Assembly: GCA_020725705.1 (NCBI GenBank)
Contig: DYEN01000353.1
Coordinates: forward strand, 1 to 36,796
Source of the DNA: Anaerolinea sp.
Lineage (GTDB): Bacteria; Chloroflexota; Anaerolineae; Aggregatilineales; Aggregatilineaceae
Direction: 5' to 3'
DNA: 36,796 nucleotides
Below, one piece after another: positions 24,371 to 32,931 of this stretch. Position 1 is the stretch's first letter. Each line of letters opens with the position of its first letter. Below the pieces are notes generated by a model that was not told the DNA's origin, made no database searches, and was given only the letters and a program-made list of their open reading frames with translations. Both the position numbers and the translations under genes were made by a program.

Positions 24371-24570
24371 CGAAGAACAGCGAAATACAGCTAAAAGCAG
24401 CCAAGAGCAGCGAAGAACGGCTACGAACAGCGAAGAGCAACAAGAAAGCAGCGGTATGAAGTGTCCTCGCTTCCCCGCTGCTTTTTGCTGTTGTATGGCT
24501 GCCTCTAGCTGCCTTTAGCTGTCTTTAGCTGTCTTTAGCTGCCTTTGGCTGCCTCTAGCTGCTTTTAGCT
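24371..24570. repeat. 10-bp-periodic inverted array around a terminator (copy 2)
   Basis: The entire gap between lspA (stop 24368) and the convergent aldo/keto reductase (stop 24570-24572) is this element. Left arm: seven 10-bp units with CAGC or a one-base variant at 24378, 24388, 24398, 24408, 24418, 24428, 24438. The core hairpin spans 24445-24484. Right arm: eight units with GCTG at 24487, 24498, 24508, 24518, 24528, 24538, 24548 and 24558, many reading GCCTYTAGCT. The right arm, read in reverse complement, matches the left-arm unit of copy 1. The core stem is identical to copy 1, although the loop differs. Confidence 0.9.
24445..24486 (+). terminator. Intrinsic terminator between lspA and aldo/keto reductase
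   Basis: AAAGCAGCGG (24445-24454) pairs with CCGCTGCTTT (24475-24484), with an inner GAAG/CTTC stem (24458-24461/24470-24473) and a T5 run. On the opposite strand only three T follow the stem, so it is stronger for lspA, but the flanking arrays may help it act in both directions. Confidence 0.82.
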
Positions 24571-25541
24571 TACCAAGCGTACGCTTCGGGCGCCGGGCCG
24601 CCGGGGCCGGGCCAGATCTCATCGAGGGCTTTGAGATCGTCGTCGCTCAGCTTGATCTCAAGCGCGCGCAGGCTGCCGGTGAGCTGCTCCATCGTGCGCG
24701 GGCCGATGATCGGCGCGGTGACCGCCGGCTGATGCAGCAGCCAGGCCAGCGCGACATCCGCGGGATGCTCACCTCGCTCCTTGCACCACGCTTCCCACTT
24801 TTCAAGCTGCGGGCGCAGCTTCTCGATCCGCTCCTGGACCCAGTCTTCTGTGCGGCGGCCTTCGGATGCTTTCGCCAGCGCGCCCGCCAGCACCCCGCCC
24901 GACAGCGGACTCCAGGGGATAATGCCCACGCCGTAGGCCTGGCAGGCCGGGATCACTTCCAGCTCGATGGTGCGCGCGGCGAGGTTGTAGAGGCTCTGCT
25001 CGGACACCAGCCCCATGAAATGGCGCTGTTTGGCAAGCTCGTTGGCCTGGACGATGTGCCAACCGGCGAAGTTGCTGCTGCCGACGTAGATGACCTTGCC
25101 TTCCTGCACAAGCTGCTCCATCGCCTGCCAGATTTCTTCCCAGGGCGTATTGCGGTCGATGTGATGCATCTGGTAGAGGTCGATGTAGTCGGTTTGCAGG
25201 CGCTTGAGGCTGCCTTCGCAGGCTTGCTTGATGTGCCGGGCCGAAAGCTTTGACTCGTTGGGCCAGTCACCCATCTTGCCGTAGACCTTGGTCGCCAGCA
25301 CAACCTTTTCGCGCCGACCGCCGCCCTGCGCCCACCAGCGCCCGATGATCTGCTCGGTAATGCCTTCGCCCTGTTTGCGCCCGTAGACGTTGGCCGTGTC
25401 GAAGAAGTTGATGCCCAGATCGAGGGCCTTGTCCATGATGGCGTACGAATCTGGCTCGGTGGTATAGGGGCCGAAGTTCATTGTCCCCAGGCACAGCCGG
25501 CTGACCTGCAAGCCCGTGCGTCCGAGATAGGTGTATTCCAT
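24570..25541 (-). CDS. Aldo/keto reductase
   Basis: 323 residues. The NADPH-dependent TIM barrel of the AKR superfamily is plain: YLGRTGLQVSRLCLGTMNFG, FFDTANVYGRKQGEG (catalytic Asp and Tyr), VLATKVYG (catalytic Lys), YQMHHID (catalytic His), YVGSSNFAGWHI and IIGPRTMEQL (cofactor loop). It reduces aldehydes or sugars, with the physiological substrate unknown. AAGGAG (plus 25551-25556) lies 9 nt before the ATG. It is the last gene of a minus-strand group after icd, 86 nt apart, with a small GAGCG/CGCTC hairpin (25614-25629) between them. Confidence 0.92.
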   Translation of the reverse strand: MEYTYLGRTGLQVSRLCLGTMNFGPYTTEPDSYAIMDKALDLGINFFDTANVYGRKQGEGITEQIIGRWWAQGGGRREKVVLATKVYGKMGDWPNESKLSARHIKQACEGSLKRLQTDYIDLYQMHHIDRNTPWEEIWQAMEQLVQEGKVIYVGSSNFAGWHIVQANELAKQRHFMGLVSEQSLYNLAARTIELEVIPACQAYGVGIIPWSPLSGGVLAGALAKASEGRRTEDWVQERIEKLRPQLEKWEAWCKERGEHPADVALAWLLHQPAVTAPIIGPRTMEQLTGSLRALEIKLSDDDLKALDEIWPGPGGPAPEAYAW

Positions 25542-25627
25542 CGTTGCTCGCTCCTTGTTGTGCGTATATCACCCGCTTGCCTGATGCGGCACAAGATTCT
25601 GCGCGGCGTAATAGAGCGGCGCCGCGC

Positions 25628-26878
25628 TCAGGCATCCATATTCTGGATCACCGTCGAGGCGAACATGCTGGTGCTAACCTCGGTCGCGTCCGGCATCTGC
25701 CGCGCGAAATCGTAGGTCACGATCTTTTGCGCCAGCGTCTTCTCATAGGCAGCAGTGATCAACTCGGCGGCTTCGTTCCAGCCGAGGAACTCCAGCATGG
25801 TGACGCCGCTGAACATCAGCGAGCCGGGGTTGACTTTGTCGAGATCGGTGTATTTGGGCGCGGTGCCATGAGTTGCCTCGAACAGCGCGACGTGGTCGCC
25901 GATGTTGCCGCCGGGCGCGATGCCCACGCCGCCAACCTCTGCCGCGACGGCATCGCTCAGATAGTCGCCGTTCAGGTTCGGCGTGACGATCACGTCGAAT
26001 TCCTTCGGGCGCAGCAGCATATGCTGGAACATAATGTCTGCAATGCGGTCCTTAATGACGATCTTGCCTTCCGGCACCTGACCGCCATATTGATCCCACA
26101 GCTCGTCTTCGGTGATGGTCTGCTCGGGGAATTCCTCGCGGGCGACCTCGTAGCACCAGTTGCGGAAGGCGCCTTCGGTGAACTTCTGAATGTTGCCCTT
26201 GTGAACGATCGTGATGCTGGAGCGGCCGCGCTCCAGCGCGTAGCGCAGGGCAAAGCGCATCAGGCGCTTGGTCCCGAAGGCGCTGATAGGCTTGACGCCC
26301 AGGCCGCTGCCCTCGAAGAACTGCGCGCCCAGCTCCTCGCGCAGGAAGCGCGCCAGCTTTTCGTTTTCGGGCGTTCCGGCAGCATATTCGATCCCCGCGT
26401 ACACGTCCTCAGTGTTTTCGCGGAAGATCACGACATCGATGTCCTCGGGGTGGCGCAGCGGGCTGGGAACGCCCCTGTACCACTTGACCGGGCGGACGCA
26501 AGCGTAGAGGTCAAGCTCCTGGCGCAGCGTGACGTTCAGGCTGCGAAAGCCGCCGCCGACCGGTGTCGTGAGCGGGCCTTTGATCCCGACCAGGAACTCG
26601 CGCAGGGCGTCGAACGTCTCCGACGGCATATAATCGCCATCGTACAGCCTGGCGGCTTTCTCGCCCGCGTAGATCTCCATCCAGGCGATCTTGCGCTGGC
26701 CGCCGTAGGCTTTCTCGACGGCGGCATCCCAGATGCGCCGGGATGCGTTCATGATGTCGCGCCCGATGCCGTCGCCTTCGATAAAGGCAATGATCGGGTG
26801 ATCGGGCACGCATTTCGGGTCGCCCAGGCAGGTGATCTTCTCCCCCTCAGCCGGCACGACAATGTGTTGGTAGCTCAT
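25628..26878 (-). CDS. icd: Isocitrate dehydrogenase, NADP-type
   Basis: 416 residues from the ATG at plus 26876-26878, with AAGGAG 10 nt upstream. The frame is open further upstream but runs antisense-free only as a shadow of the next gene. Substrate residues lie in [20 protein letters not shown] and the metal site in the NLNGDYLSD region. Cofactor residues [15 protein letters not shown] (Lys-Tyr pair) and VTYDFAR (Tyr...Arg) match those that bind the 2'-phosphate of NADP in the E. coli enzyme. It oxidises isocitrate to 2-oxoglutarate, the substrate of KorAB in this window. It sits among thioredoxin-fold genes on the minus strand. Confidence 0.95.
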   Translation of the reverse strand: MSYQHIVVPAEGEKITCLGDPKCVPDHPIIAFIEGDGIGRDIMNASRRIWDAAVEKAYGGQRKIAWMEIYAGEKAARLYDGDYMPSETFDALREFLVGIKGPLTTPVGGGFRSLNVTLRQELDLYACVRPVKWYRGVPSPLRHPEDIDVVIFRENTEDVYAGIEYAAGTPENEKLARFLREELGAQFFEGSGLGVKPISAFGTKRLMRFALRYALERGRSSITIVHKGNIQKFTEGAFRNWCYEVAREEFPEQTITEDELWDQYGGQVPEGKIVIKDRIADIMFQHMLLRPKEFDVIVTPNLNGDYLSDAVAAEVGGVGIAPGGNIGDHVALFEATHGTAPKYTDLDKVNPGSLMFSGVTMLEFLGWNEAAELITAAYEKTLAQKIVTYDFARQMPDATEVSTSMFASTVIQNMDA

Positions 26879-26969
26879 GCTCGGAACGCTCCTTATCGGT
26901 GTGACAGGTTGGGACAGGAATCGGTGGATCGCATGGCGGTGCGCGCCGCCCGGCGAGGCCGCTCGCCAG

Positions 26970-27503
26970 CTAGCTCCGCCATTTGATTGTACAGCCGACG
27001 GCCGGGGTTGTCTCGACCGGCGGTTTTGTGCCCGACAGCACCGCCTCGATCGCGTCGCGCAGGTAGGTGTGCCGGACCGCTTCGGGACGCTCGTAGTTGT
27101 CGTCGATCGCGCCGCGATAGCGTAGCACGCCCTGGCCGTCGAGCAGGTAGACGTGCGGCGTGCGCTCGGCCCCATAGGCACGGGCGACATCCTGGCTTTC
27201 GTCGTGCAGATAGAGGAAATTAAAGCCCTTTTGCTGCGCGCGGCGCCGCATGCCCTCGAAGCTGTCTTCGGGGTAACGGGTTGCGTCGTTGGGGTTGATC
27301 GCCACCAGCACCACACCGCGCTCGCCGTATTCGCGTTGCAGCGCGATCATCCGGTCTTCCCATGCCTGGACGTAGGGGCAATGGTTGCAGCTAAAGATCA
27401 CGGCGACGGCGCGGTGACCGTGTAGCAAATCTTGCAGGCGATAAGTCCGGCCGTCGATGCCGGGCAGGGTGAAGTCGGGCGCGGTCTGTCCGATCTCAAG
27501 CAT
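26970..27503 (-). CDS. Thioredoxin-fold redoxin (AhpC/TlpA-like, CNHC motif)
   Basis: 177 residues. [20 protein letters not shown] and the strand-loop [17 protein letters not shown] (Cys39, Cys42) place it in the redoxin/thioredoxin-like group with an NHCPYV motif. [20 protein letters not shown] holds the cis-Pro region. There is no signal peptide, so it is cytoplasmic. It probably reduces peroxides or disulfides. Ribosome site AGGA precedes ATG at plus 27501-27503. It lies 24 nt after the smaller thioredoxin-like gene and 91 nt before icd. Confidence 0.85.
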   Translation of the reverse strand: MLEIGQTAPDFTLPGIDGRTYRLQDLLHGHRAVAVIFSCNHCPYVQAWEDRMIALQREYGERGVVLVAINPNDATRYPEDSFEGMRRRAQQKGFNFLYLHDESQDVARAYGAERTPHVYLLDGQGVLRYRGAIDDNYERPEAVRHTYLRDAIEAVLSGTKPPVETTPAVGCTIKWRS

Positions 27504-27527
27504 GTATCTATCCTTTCCTGGTATATC

Positions 27528-27848
27528 CTATTCCTCGCCGGCGCGGGCGGCCTCGATCGCGCGGCGGATGGCGGCGTAAGACGGCAGGGGCGATGGGCGC
27601 CCGTCCTCGTGAATGTACAGCCGGCACGTCAGGCGGGCATCGCTCTGGGGTTGGGGGTCGATGTCCTGCCCGTTGATCAGAATGGTCGGTGAGCCGGGAA
27701 AATGCCAGCGCTGCGCGTCGTCCTCGCTGGTGATTTCGATGCGCTCAAGCTCGGCCTGGACTCCTAATTGATCGAGAACCTCGTGCAGGCGGCGCCAGGC
27801 ATCGGGGTGTGATGGACATTCTTCCCAGAACAGGAACTGGATCTTCAT
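27528..27848 (-). CDS. Small thioredoxin-fold protein
   Basis: 106 residues. MKIQFLFWEECPSHPDAWRR has a single Cys11-Pro at the active-site position in place of CxxC. WHFPGSPTILINGQDIDP holds the cis-Pro (SPT) of the thioredoxin fold. Such small proteins are annotated as thioredoxin-like or linked with mercury/arsenic genes in other genomes, but nothing of that sort is near here. GGAAGG precedes the ATG by 6 nt. It is first in the minus-strand group under the promoter at 27936-27964. Confidence 0.72.
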   Translation of the reverse strand: MKIQFLFWEECPSHPDAWRRLHEVLDQLGVQAELERIEITSEDDAQRWHFPGSPTILINGQDIDPQPQSDARLTCRLYIHEDGRPSPLPSYAAIRRAIEAARAGEE

Positions 27849-27935
27849 GATGCGCCTTCCATCTGGATTTGCGTGGCGGTGGCAACAAAGCTCAACGGGG
27901 AACTGCGATGCCACGATGAATGTTTCCTTCCTATG

Positions 27936-27964
27936 AATATAGCGTGAACAGCCGGGGAGTCCAA
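27936..27964 (-). promoter_or_regulatory. Promoter of the thioredoxin-like/icd group
   Basis: On the minus strand TTGGAC (plus 27959-27964), 17 bp, TATATT (plus 27936-27941). The expected start is near 27929, giving a leader of about 80 nt. The rest of the 255-bp gap to 28103 carries no gene. Confidence 0.7.
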
Positions 27965-28029
27965 CGACGACAAGCGCCAGATCGGCCCGTTGGGAAGGCT
28001 GTACCAGTGGTGATGGCCGCCAATCGGGG

Positions 28030-28035
28030 TATACT
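28030..28035 (+). promoter_or_regulatory. Possible -10 for the CPBP gene
   Basis: TATACT with no good -35 at the right distance, about 68 nt before the CPBP ATG. It is the only promoter-like hexamer on the plus strand in this gap. Confidence 0.35.
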
Positions 28036-28103
28036 GATGGTATCGGGACCGGAGCACCGCAGTTTTTCTCGACCGCCATCTAGTCAAAGCCCAGCATTTG
28101 TCC

Positions 28104-28898
28104 ATGATCTGGCTCTTTGCTTATTATGCGCTGCTGCTCGGCGGCCTTGCCGTGATGCTGATCGACGGGCTGGGGTGGGTGGCGTTTCTCGCCTATTTTG
28201 CCGGGATGCCTCTGGGCGCGCTGGCGGTCTGGTGGCTCAACCGCCGGTCGCTTGCGGCGCTTGGGACGGCGCCCTATCGCGGAATGCTGCGTCAGGTTGT
28301 GGTGGGGATGGTGGGGGCGGCAGCGGCTGCCGGAGCCGTATACGCCCTGCTGGCGGCGGCGGGATGGGCGTCGTTGGCCGGGCCGGAGCGGGCCGTGGGC
28401 CGGTTCTTGATCCTGCTGGCAGGGCAGCAATTGCTGGTCGCCGGGGTCGAGGAGCTGGCCTTCCGCGGGGTGCTCCAGTCGCTGCTGGTGGACCGTCTGG
28501 GTGGCGCGCGCGGCCTGGGAGCAGCTTCGGCGCTCTTCGGTGCGTTTCATCTGCCGAATCTGTTATATCAGGGCGTACCGGCCGGTCTGATCCCCATAGC
28601 ATTGATCGCTTTGACGGCGATGGGCGTGGTGTTTGGCGCGGCGTATGAGCGCAGCGATCGGCGGCTGGCGTTTCCGGTGGCGCTGCACGCCGGGTGGAAT
28701 ATCGCCGCCTATACCCTGGAAGACGGGCTGGGGCTGCGCCTGAATGGCCCGGCCTGGCTGGTGGGCCGTCCGGAATGGTTCCCGGAGTCTGGCCTGGCGA
28801 GCCTGGTCGGGCTGGCCCTGGTGGGTGGGCTGGTCTGGGTGCTGACGGCCCGGCCGTCTGGCGAGCCTGCGGCCAGAGTCGCGGAGTGGGGGCGTTAG
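28104..28898 (+). CDS. CPBP-family (CAAX/Abi) intramembrane metalloprotease
   Basis: 264 residues from ATG 28104. A TTG six bases earlier is also in frame. Seven or eight membrane helices carry the family's motifs: VEELAFRG (EExxxR), LFGAFHLPN (FxxxH) and ALHAGWN (HxxxN), which form the metal-dependent active site of Rce1-like proteases. In bacteria these proteins act in bacteriocin immunity or in unknown membrane processing. One base separates its stop from the histidine kinase ATG, so the two are probably cotranslated. The substrate is unknown. Confidence 0.87.
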   Translation: MIWLFAYYALLLGGLAVMLIDGLGWVAFLAYFAGMPLGALAVWWLNRRSLAALGTAPYRGMLRQVVVGMVGAAAAAGAVYALLAAAGWASLAGPERAVGRFLILLAGQQLLVAGVEELAFRGVLQSLLVDRLGGARGLGAASALFGAFHLPNLLYQGVPAGLIPIALIALTAMGVVFGAAYERSDRRLAFPVALHAGWNIAAYTLEDGLGLRLNGPAWLVGRPEWFPESGLASLVGLALVGGLVWVLTARPSGEPAARVAEWGR

Positions 28899-28899
28899 A

Positions 28900-31800
28900 A
28901 TGGTTAGGGTGCGGGTCGGTGATGAGCTGTTACGGGCGCTTCCTGCCCCGCTGCTGGTGGTAAACAGCGAGACGCTGCGGATTGTCTTCGCCAACGCCGC
29001 CGCCGAAGAGCTTTTCGAGCAGAGCAACGATGCGCTCGAACGATGTACTCTGCCGGAGCTATGTCTTCCGGACAGGCGGGCGCGCGTGACGCGAGCGCTG
29101 CGAACACTGGAAGACGGGCAGCAACTTCGCCTGCGCGAGGCGTTGTGGGTGGGCCATACGCGGCAAATGACCGCCGAATGGAACATCAGCACGGCATCTC
29201 TGGGCGGCGAGCGCGTGTTGCTGGTTATCGTCCGCGACGTTGGCGCGCCGGGCGAGAGCGAGCGCCGCGCCCGTTCGCGCGGCACGCGGCGGCGCAGCCG
29301 GGATGAGCGGCGCCAGGACCTGGTTGTGCGCGTCGATCCGCAGGGGTGCTTTATCTCGGCCAACGACGCCTGTTGCCGGCTGTTCGGCCGCACACGTGAA
29401 GAACTGGTCGGGAGCAACGCCCTGTCGTTTGTTCATCCGGATGACATCCCCGCCGCGATGAGCGCGCGCCGCGCCCTGCGCTCCGGCACTCAGCGGGTCG
29501 AGGTCGAGTTGCGTGTCCGGACGGTACACGGGTGGCGCTGGCTGCGCTGGGAGAGCCACCCGGTACAGAATGATGCGGAGCACGTGACGGAGATCCACTC
29601 CATCGGGCGCGACGTGACGGGCGAAAAGCTGGACGAGGCGGCTCACACTCAGTCGGATGAGATGGTGCGCGCGCTGCTCAACGCGCCGATGTACGCCGCG
29701 GTGCTGGTGGATCGCGAGGGGAAAATTCTGGTCGCCAACGAAACTGCCGCGCACTACCTGAACACCACAGCCGCCGAGCTGACCGGGCGCTCGTTCCAGC
29801 TTCTGCTGCCCGACGACGGCGTCAAGGAACGGTCTGTGCGGCTGCGGCGCGCCTTTGAAACAGGCGAACCGCAGCACTTCGAGGACGAGCGCGACGGCAA
29901 TATTTTTGAGATTGCCATCTACCCCCTGCGCAACAGCCAGAATCAGGTGGATCGGGTCGCGATCTTTGCCCGCGACATGACCGGCCAAAAGCACGCCGAG
30001 GACGCCATGCGGCGTCAGGATATGCTGCTGCAGGGCGTCGCCCGCGCCACCCAGCGCTTGATGCAGCCGGGCGACCACGAGCGTGTGGTGAACGAAGCCC
30101 TGCAGATCTTGGGGCAGGCATCCGACAGCGATTACGCGTATATTTTCCAGATCGTCCCGCTGTCAGACGGCAGCGACATCCAGCTTGTGCAGCAGAATTT
30201 GTGGTCTCGCCTGGGCGACGGCGAGGCCGGCGTAGGCTGGCCTAATCCGATTCTGGTGCGCGCCAACGGCCTGGAAAACCTCTACGCCCTGCTGGAGCGG
30301 CATGAGATCGTCAGCGGCAGCACCGAGACCCTGGCCGCGCTGCGCACACCGTTTCTGGAACGGTGGGGAATCCGCTCGCTGCTTGCCGCGCCGATCTTCA
30401 TTGACGCGCGGCTGTGGGGGTTCGTCGGGCTGCACGACCGCTGCGAGGCTCGCGAGTGGTCCCGGCAGGAAGCCAGCGCGCTACAGACGATGGCCGCCAG
30501 CATTGGCGCGGCCAAACAGCGCGAGCAGGTCGAAACCCGGCTGCGGCGCGAGCGCGAGATCGCCGACACGCTGCGCGAAATCGGCACGGTGCTGACCTCA
30601 ACGCTCGACCTGGACGAAATGCTGGCCCGGCTGCTGGATCAGGCCCGCCGGATCGTCCCCTATGACTCGGCCAACGTGATGCTGATCCGCGACAACGAGG
30701 CGCGGATTGTACACTGCATCGGGCACGATGCCTTTGGCACCCCGTTGGAGCTGGTCCGGCAGGTGCGGTTCTCGCTGGACGGCTCGCCGTATATCGGGCA
30801 GATCGTCCGGCGTGGCACACCGTTGCTGGTGCCGGATGTCGCACGCAGCCCGGTCTGGAAGCACACGCCGGGGACGGCGCATATCCGCTGCTGGCTGGGG
30901 ATGCCGATCCTGGTGCGGGGCGAGGTGGTGGGGCTGTTCGCGCTGGACTCGGTCACGCCGGAGTATTTCAACGACGAACATATTCGCATGTTGCTACCGT
31001 TTGCCCAGCAGGCTTCGGTCGCGTTTGAAAACGCCCGGCTCTACGAGCAGCAGCGCGCCCAGGCCGCCGAGCTGGCCGCGCGGCTTGAGCAGCTCGACGC
31101 GCTTCACAGCGCCAGCCAGTCGATCCTCTCGACGCTGGACCTGGACGTGATCCTCTCGCGCTTCGCCGAGCAGATGACGCACCTGACGCGCTCGGCCAGC
31201 ACGACGATCTGCGATTTCGACGTCGAGACGCGTTCCGGTGTGGTGCAGGCGGTCTGGCCCGAAGATGATCGTGCTTGCAAGCGCGGCGACCGCGTGGATT
31301 TCGGCTCACCGCTGCTGCAGCCTGTGATCGACGAGCACCAACTCGTGCGTCTCACCGCCGACGAAGCGTGCCAGGCGTTCCCCGGCAGGCGCTTCCTGGA
31401 GCGGATTCACGAGCTGGTCGTCGTGCCGGTGTTCAGTCACACGCGCACGCTGGGTGTGGCGCTGCTGCGCGATTACGAGCCGACGCATGCCTTCAGCGAG
31501 GACGACCTGCAAACCTGCCGCGCGCTGGCGAACCAGGCCGCAATCGCGTTCGAACAGGCGTTGCTGTTCAGCGATATTCGCGAGCTGGAGCGCGTCAAGT
31601 CCGAAATGATCCGCCTCGCCTCGCACGACTTGCGCGGGCCGCTGACCCGGCTTCAGGCGTATCTGGAAGTCTTCGCCGGCCAGTTCGAGCACCTGCCCCC
31701 CGAACGGCGGCAAATGTATCTACGCCAGGCACGTGAGACGGCGGACCAGATGCAGCAGATCGTCTCCGATCTGCTCTCGCTGGAGCGGATCGAGAAGCAG

Positions 31801-32277
31801 CACCGCGTGGCACAGCCGCTCGTCTGGGCGGACCTGATCGCGCGCGCGCTGGACACCGCCCAGGCCGAGCTGGCTGAAAAGCATCACGAGCTGGTGGTCG
31901 AGTGCGCGGATGATCTGCCGGTTGGGCGCGGTGACCCGGTCCGCCTGGCGCGCGCGATCTACAACCTGATCGCCAACGCGATCAAATACACCCCCGCCGG
32001 GGGCCGGATCACCGTGCGCGGGCGCGTCAAACTTTACGGCGACACGCCCTGCGTGGCGATCGAAATCGAAGACACCGGGATCGGTATTCCCCTGGATCAG
32101 CAGGCCCGGCTGTTCGAGCCGTTCTACCGCGTCGAGCAGGACGCCGCCGCCGATATCCCCGGCCTGGGGCTGGGGCTGTCGGTCGTCAAGGCGGCGGTTG
32201 CCTACCACAACGGCAAAGTCTACGTGGATAGCGAACCGGGCAAGGGCAGCCTGTTCGGCTTCTGGATCCCGGTTTAG
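28900..32277 (+). CDS. Cytoplasmic PAS/GAF sensor histidine kinase
   Basis: 1125 residues with no membrane segment. Order: three PAS domains (about 8-110, 139-250, 254-370), three GAF domains (about 380-550, 555-725, 733-890), HisKA with His909 in RLASHDLRGPL, then HATPase_c with NLIANAIKYTP (N box), DTGIGIP (G1) and PGLGLGLSVVK (G2). All kinase motifs are intact. The GAF domains lack the obvious Cys of a bilin site in a CH context, so phytochrome function is not supported. No response regulator gene lies in the window, so it is an orphan kinase. It probably integrates soluble signals such as redox or ligands. It ends overlapping the convergent CMD gene by 4 nt. Confidence 0.92.
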   Translation: MVRVRVGDELLRALPAPLLVVNSETLRIVFANAAAEELFEQSNDALERCTLPELCLPDRRARVTRALRTLEDGQQLRLREALWVGHTRQMTAEWNISTASLGGERVLLVIVRDVGAPGESERRARSRGTRRRSRDERRQDLVVRVDPQGCFISANDACCRLFGRTREELVGSNALSFVHPDDIPAAMSARRALRSGTQRVEVELRVRTVHGWRWLRWESHPVQNDAEHVTEIHSIGRDVTGEKLDEAAHTQSDEMVRALLNAPMYAAVLVDREGKILVANETAAHYLNTTAAELTGRSFQLLLPDDGVKERSVRLRRAFETGEPQHFEDERDGNIFEIAIYPLRNSQNQVDRVAIFARDMTGQKHAEDAMRRQDMLLQGVARATQRLMQPGDHERVVNEALQILGQASDSDYAYIFQIVPLSDGSDIQLVQQNLWSRLGDGEAGVGWPNPILVRANGLENLYALLERHEIVSGSTETLAALRTPFLERWGIRSLLAAPIFIDARLWGFVGLHDRCEAREWSRQEASALQTMAASIGAAKQREQVETRLRREREIADTLREIGTVLTSTLDLDEMLARLLDQARRIVPYDSANVMLIRDNEARIVHCIGHDAFGTPLELVRQVRFSLDGSPYIGQIVRRGTPLLVPDVARSPVWKHTPGTAHIRCWLGMPILVRGEVVGLFALDSVTPEYFNDEHIRMLLPFAQQASVAFENARLYEQQRAQAAELAARLEQLDALHSASQSILSTLDLDVILSRFAEQMTHLTRSASTTICDFDVETRSGVVQAVWPEDDRACKRGDRVDFGSPLLQPVIDEHQLVRLTADEACQAFPGRRFLERIHELVVVPVFSHTRTLGVALLRDYEPTHAFSEDDLQTCRALANQAAIAFEQALLFSDIRELERVKSEMIRLASHDLRGPLTRLQAYLEVFAGQFEHLPPERRQMYLRQARETADQMQQIVSDLLSLERIEKQHRVAQPLVWADLIARALDTAQAELAEKHHELVVECADDLPVGRGDPVRLARAIYNLIANAIKYTPAGGRITVRGRVKLYGDTPCVAIEIEDTGIGIPLDQQARLFEPFYRVEQDAAADIPGLGLGLSVVKAAVAYHNGKVYVDSEPGKGSLFGFWIPV

Positions 32278-32669
32278 CCTGCGCCGGGTGAGGGGTCGCC
32301 GGACCCGGCGGCGCGCTCGGCGAGCAGCACGTCCATCGTGTCGAAGGCGTGCCGCAGGTGCGGGATCACGATCGACCCGCCGACGATCAGGCCCACATTC
32401 AGCGCCTCGATCAGTTCCTCTTCGCTCAGGCCGAGCGCCACACACTGGATCAGGTGATAGTCGACGCAGTCGTCGCAGCGCAGCACCAGCGACGCAACCA
32501 GCCCCAGCAACTCCTTGGTGCGCGCGTCGAGCGCCCCGTCATGGTAGGCGGACGTGTCCAGGTTGAAGAACCGCTTGATGCCGAGATGATCGGCGCTGAG
32601 GATGCGCGCGTTCTGGCGCTCGCGCTCCTGCCGGAATCTCTCCAACCGCGCGCGCCGTTCGTCGTTCAT
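32274..32669 (-). CDS. Carboxymuconolactone decarboxylase (AhpD-like) family protein
   Basis: 131 residues. LDARTKELLGLVASLVLRCD contains the start of the CMD helix, and Cys65-x-x-Cys68-x-x-x-His72 (CDDCVDYH) is the AhpD thiol motif. HLIQCVALGLSEEELIEALN completes the fold. AhpD-type proteins relay electrons or protons in peroxide reduction, while other members act on lactones. The ATG at plus 32667-32669 has AGGAG 9 nt upstream. It is the last gene after the MoaD-like gene (16-nt gap) and has no promoter of its own that I can see. Confidence 0.85.
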   Translation of the reverse strand: MNDERRARLERFRQERERQNARILSADHLGIKRFFNLDTSAYHDGALDARTKELLGLVASLVLRCDDCVDYHLIQCVALGLSEEELIEALNVGLIVGGSIVIPHLRHAFDTMDVLLAERAAGSGDPSPGAG

Positions 32670-32685
32670 GGGGTGTGCTCTCCTG

Positions 32686-32931
32686 TCAACCGCCCGCAAT
32701 GTACGGAAAGATCGAGATCTGGTCGCCGTCGTGCAGGACGGTCTCAGGCTCGGCCTGCACGCCGTTGACCGCCAGATGCCAGACCGGGACGTGATCGTGC
32801 AGCGCGGGGATCTCGGCCAGCAGGCGTTCGACGGCCTGGCCGAGCGTCGCGCCGGCGGGCAGGTCCAGCATGACGCCGGGCCGGCCCGCAGTTGTCCTCA
32901 GGCTCGCCAGAAAACGCACGTCAACGTTCAT
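32686..32931 (-). CDS. MoaD/ThiS-family sulfur-carrier protein
   Basis: 81 residues: MNVDVRFLASLRTTAGRPGV, LPAGATLGQAVERLLAEIP, HLAVNGVQAEPETVLHDGDQ and the C-terminus FPYIAGG. The exposed Gly-Gly end is the hallmark of ubiquitin-like sulfur carriers, activated by an E1-like MoeB/ThiF enzyme. No molybdopterin or thiamin gene is nearby, so the partner cannot be named. The ATG overlaps the rlmN stop by ATGA. An alternative is an orphan carrier for tungsten/molybdenum cofactor or for cysteine or siderophore synthesis. Confidence 0.88.
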   Translation of the reverse strand: MNVDVRFLASLRTTAGRPGVMLDLPAGATLGQAVERLLAEIPALHDHVPVWHLAVNGVQAEPETVLHDGDQISIFPYIAGG

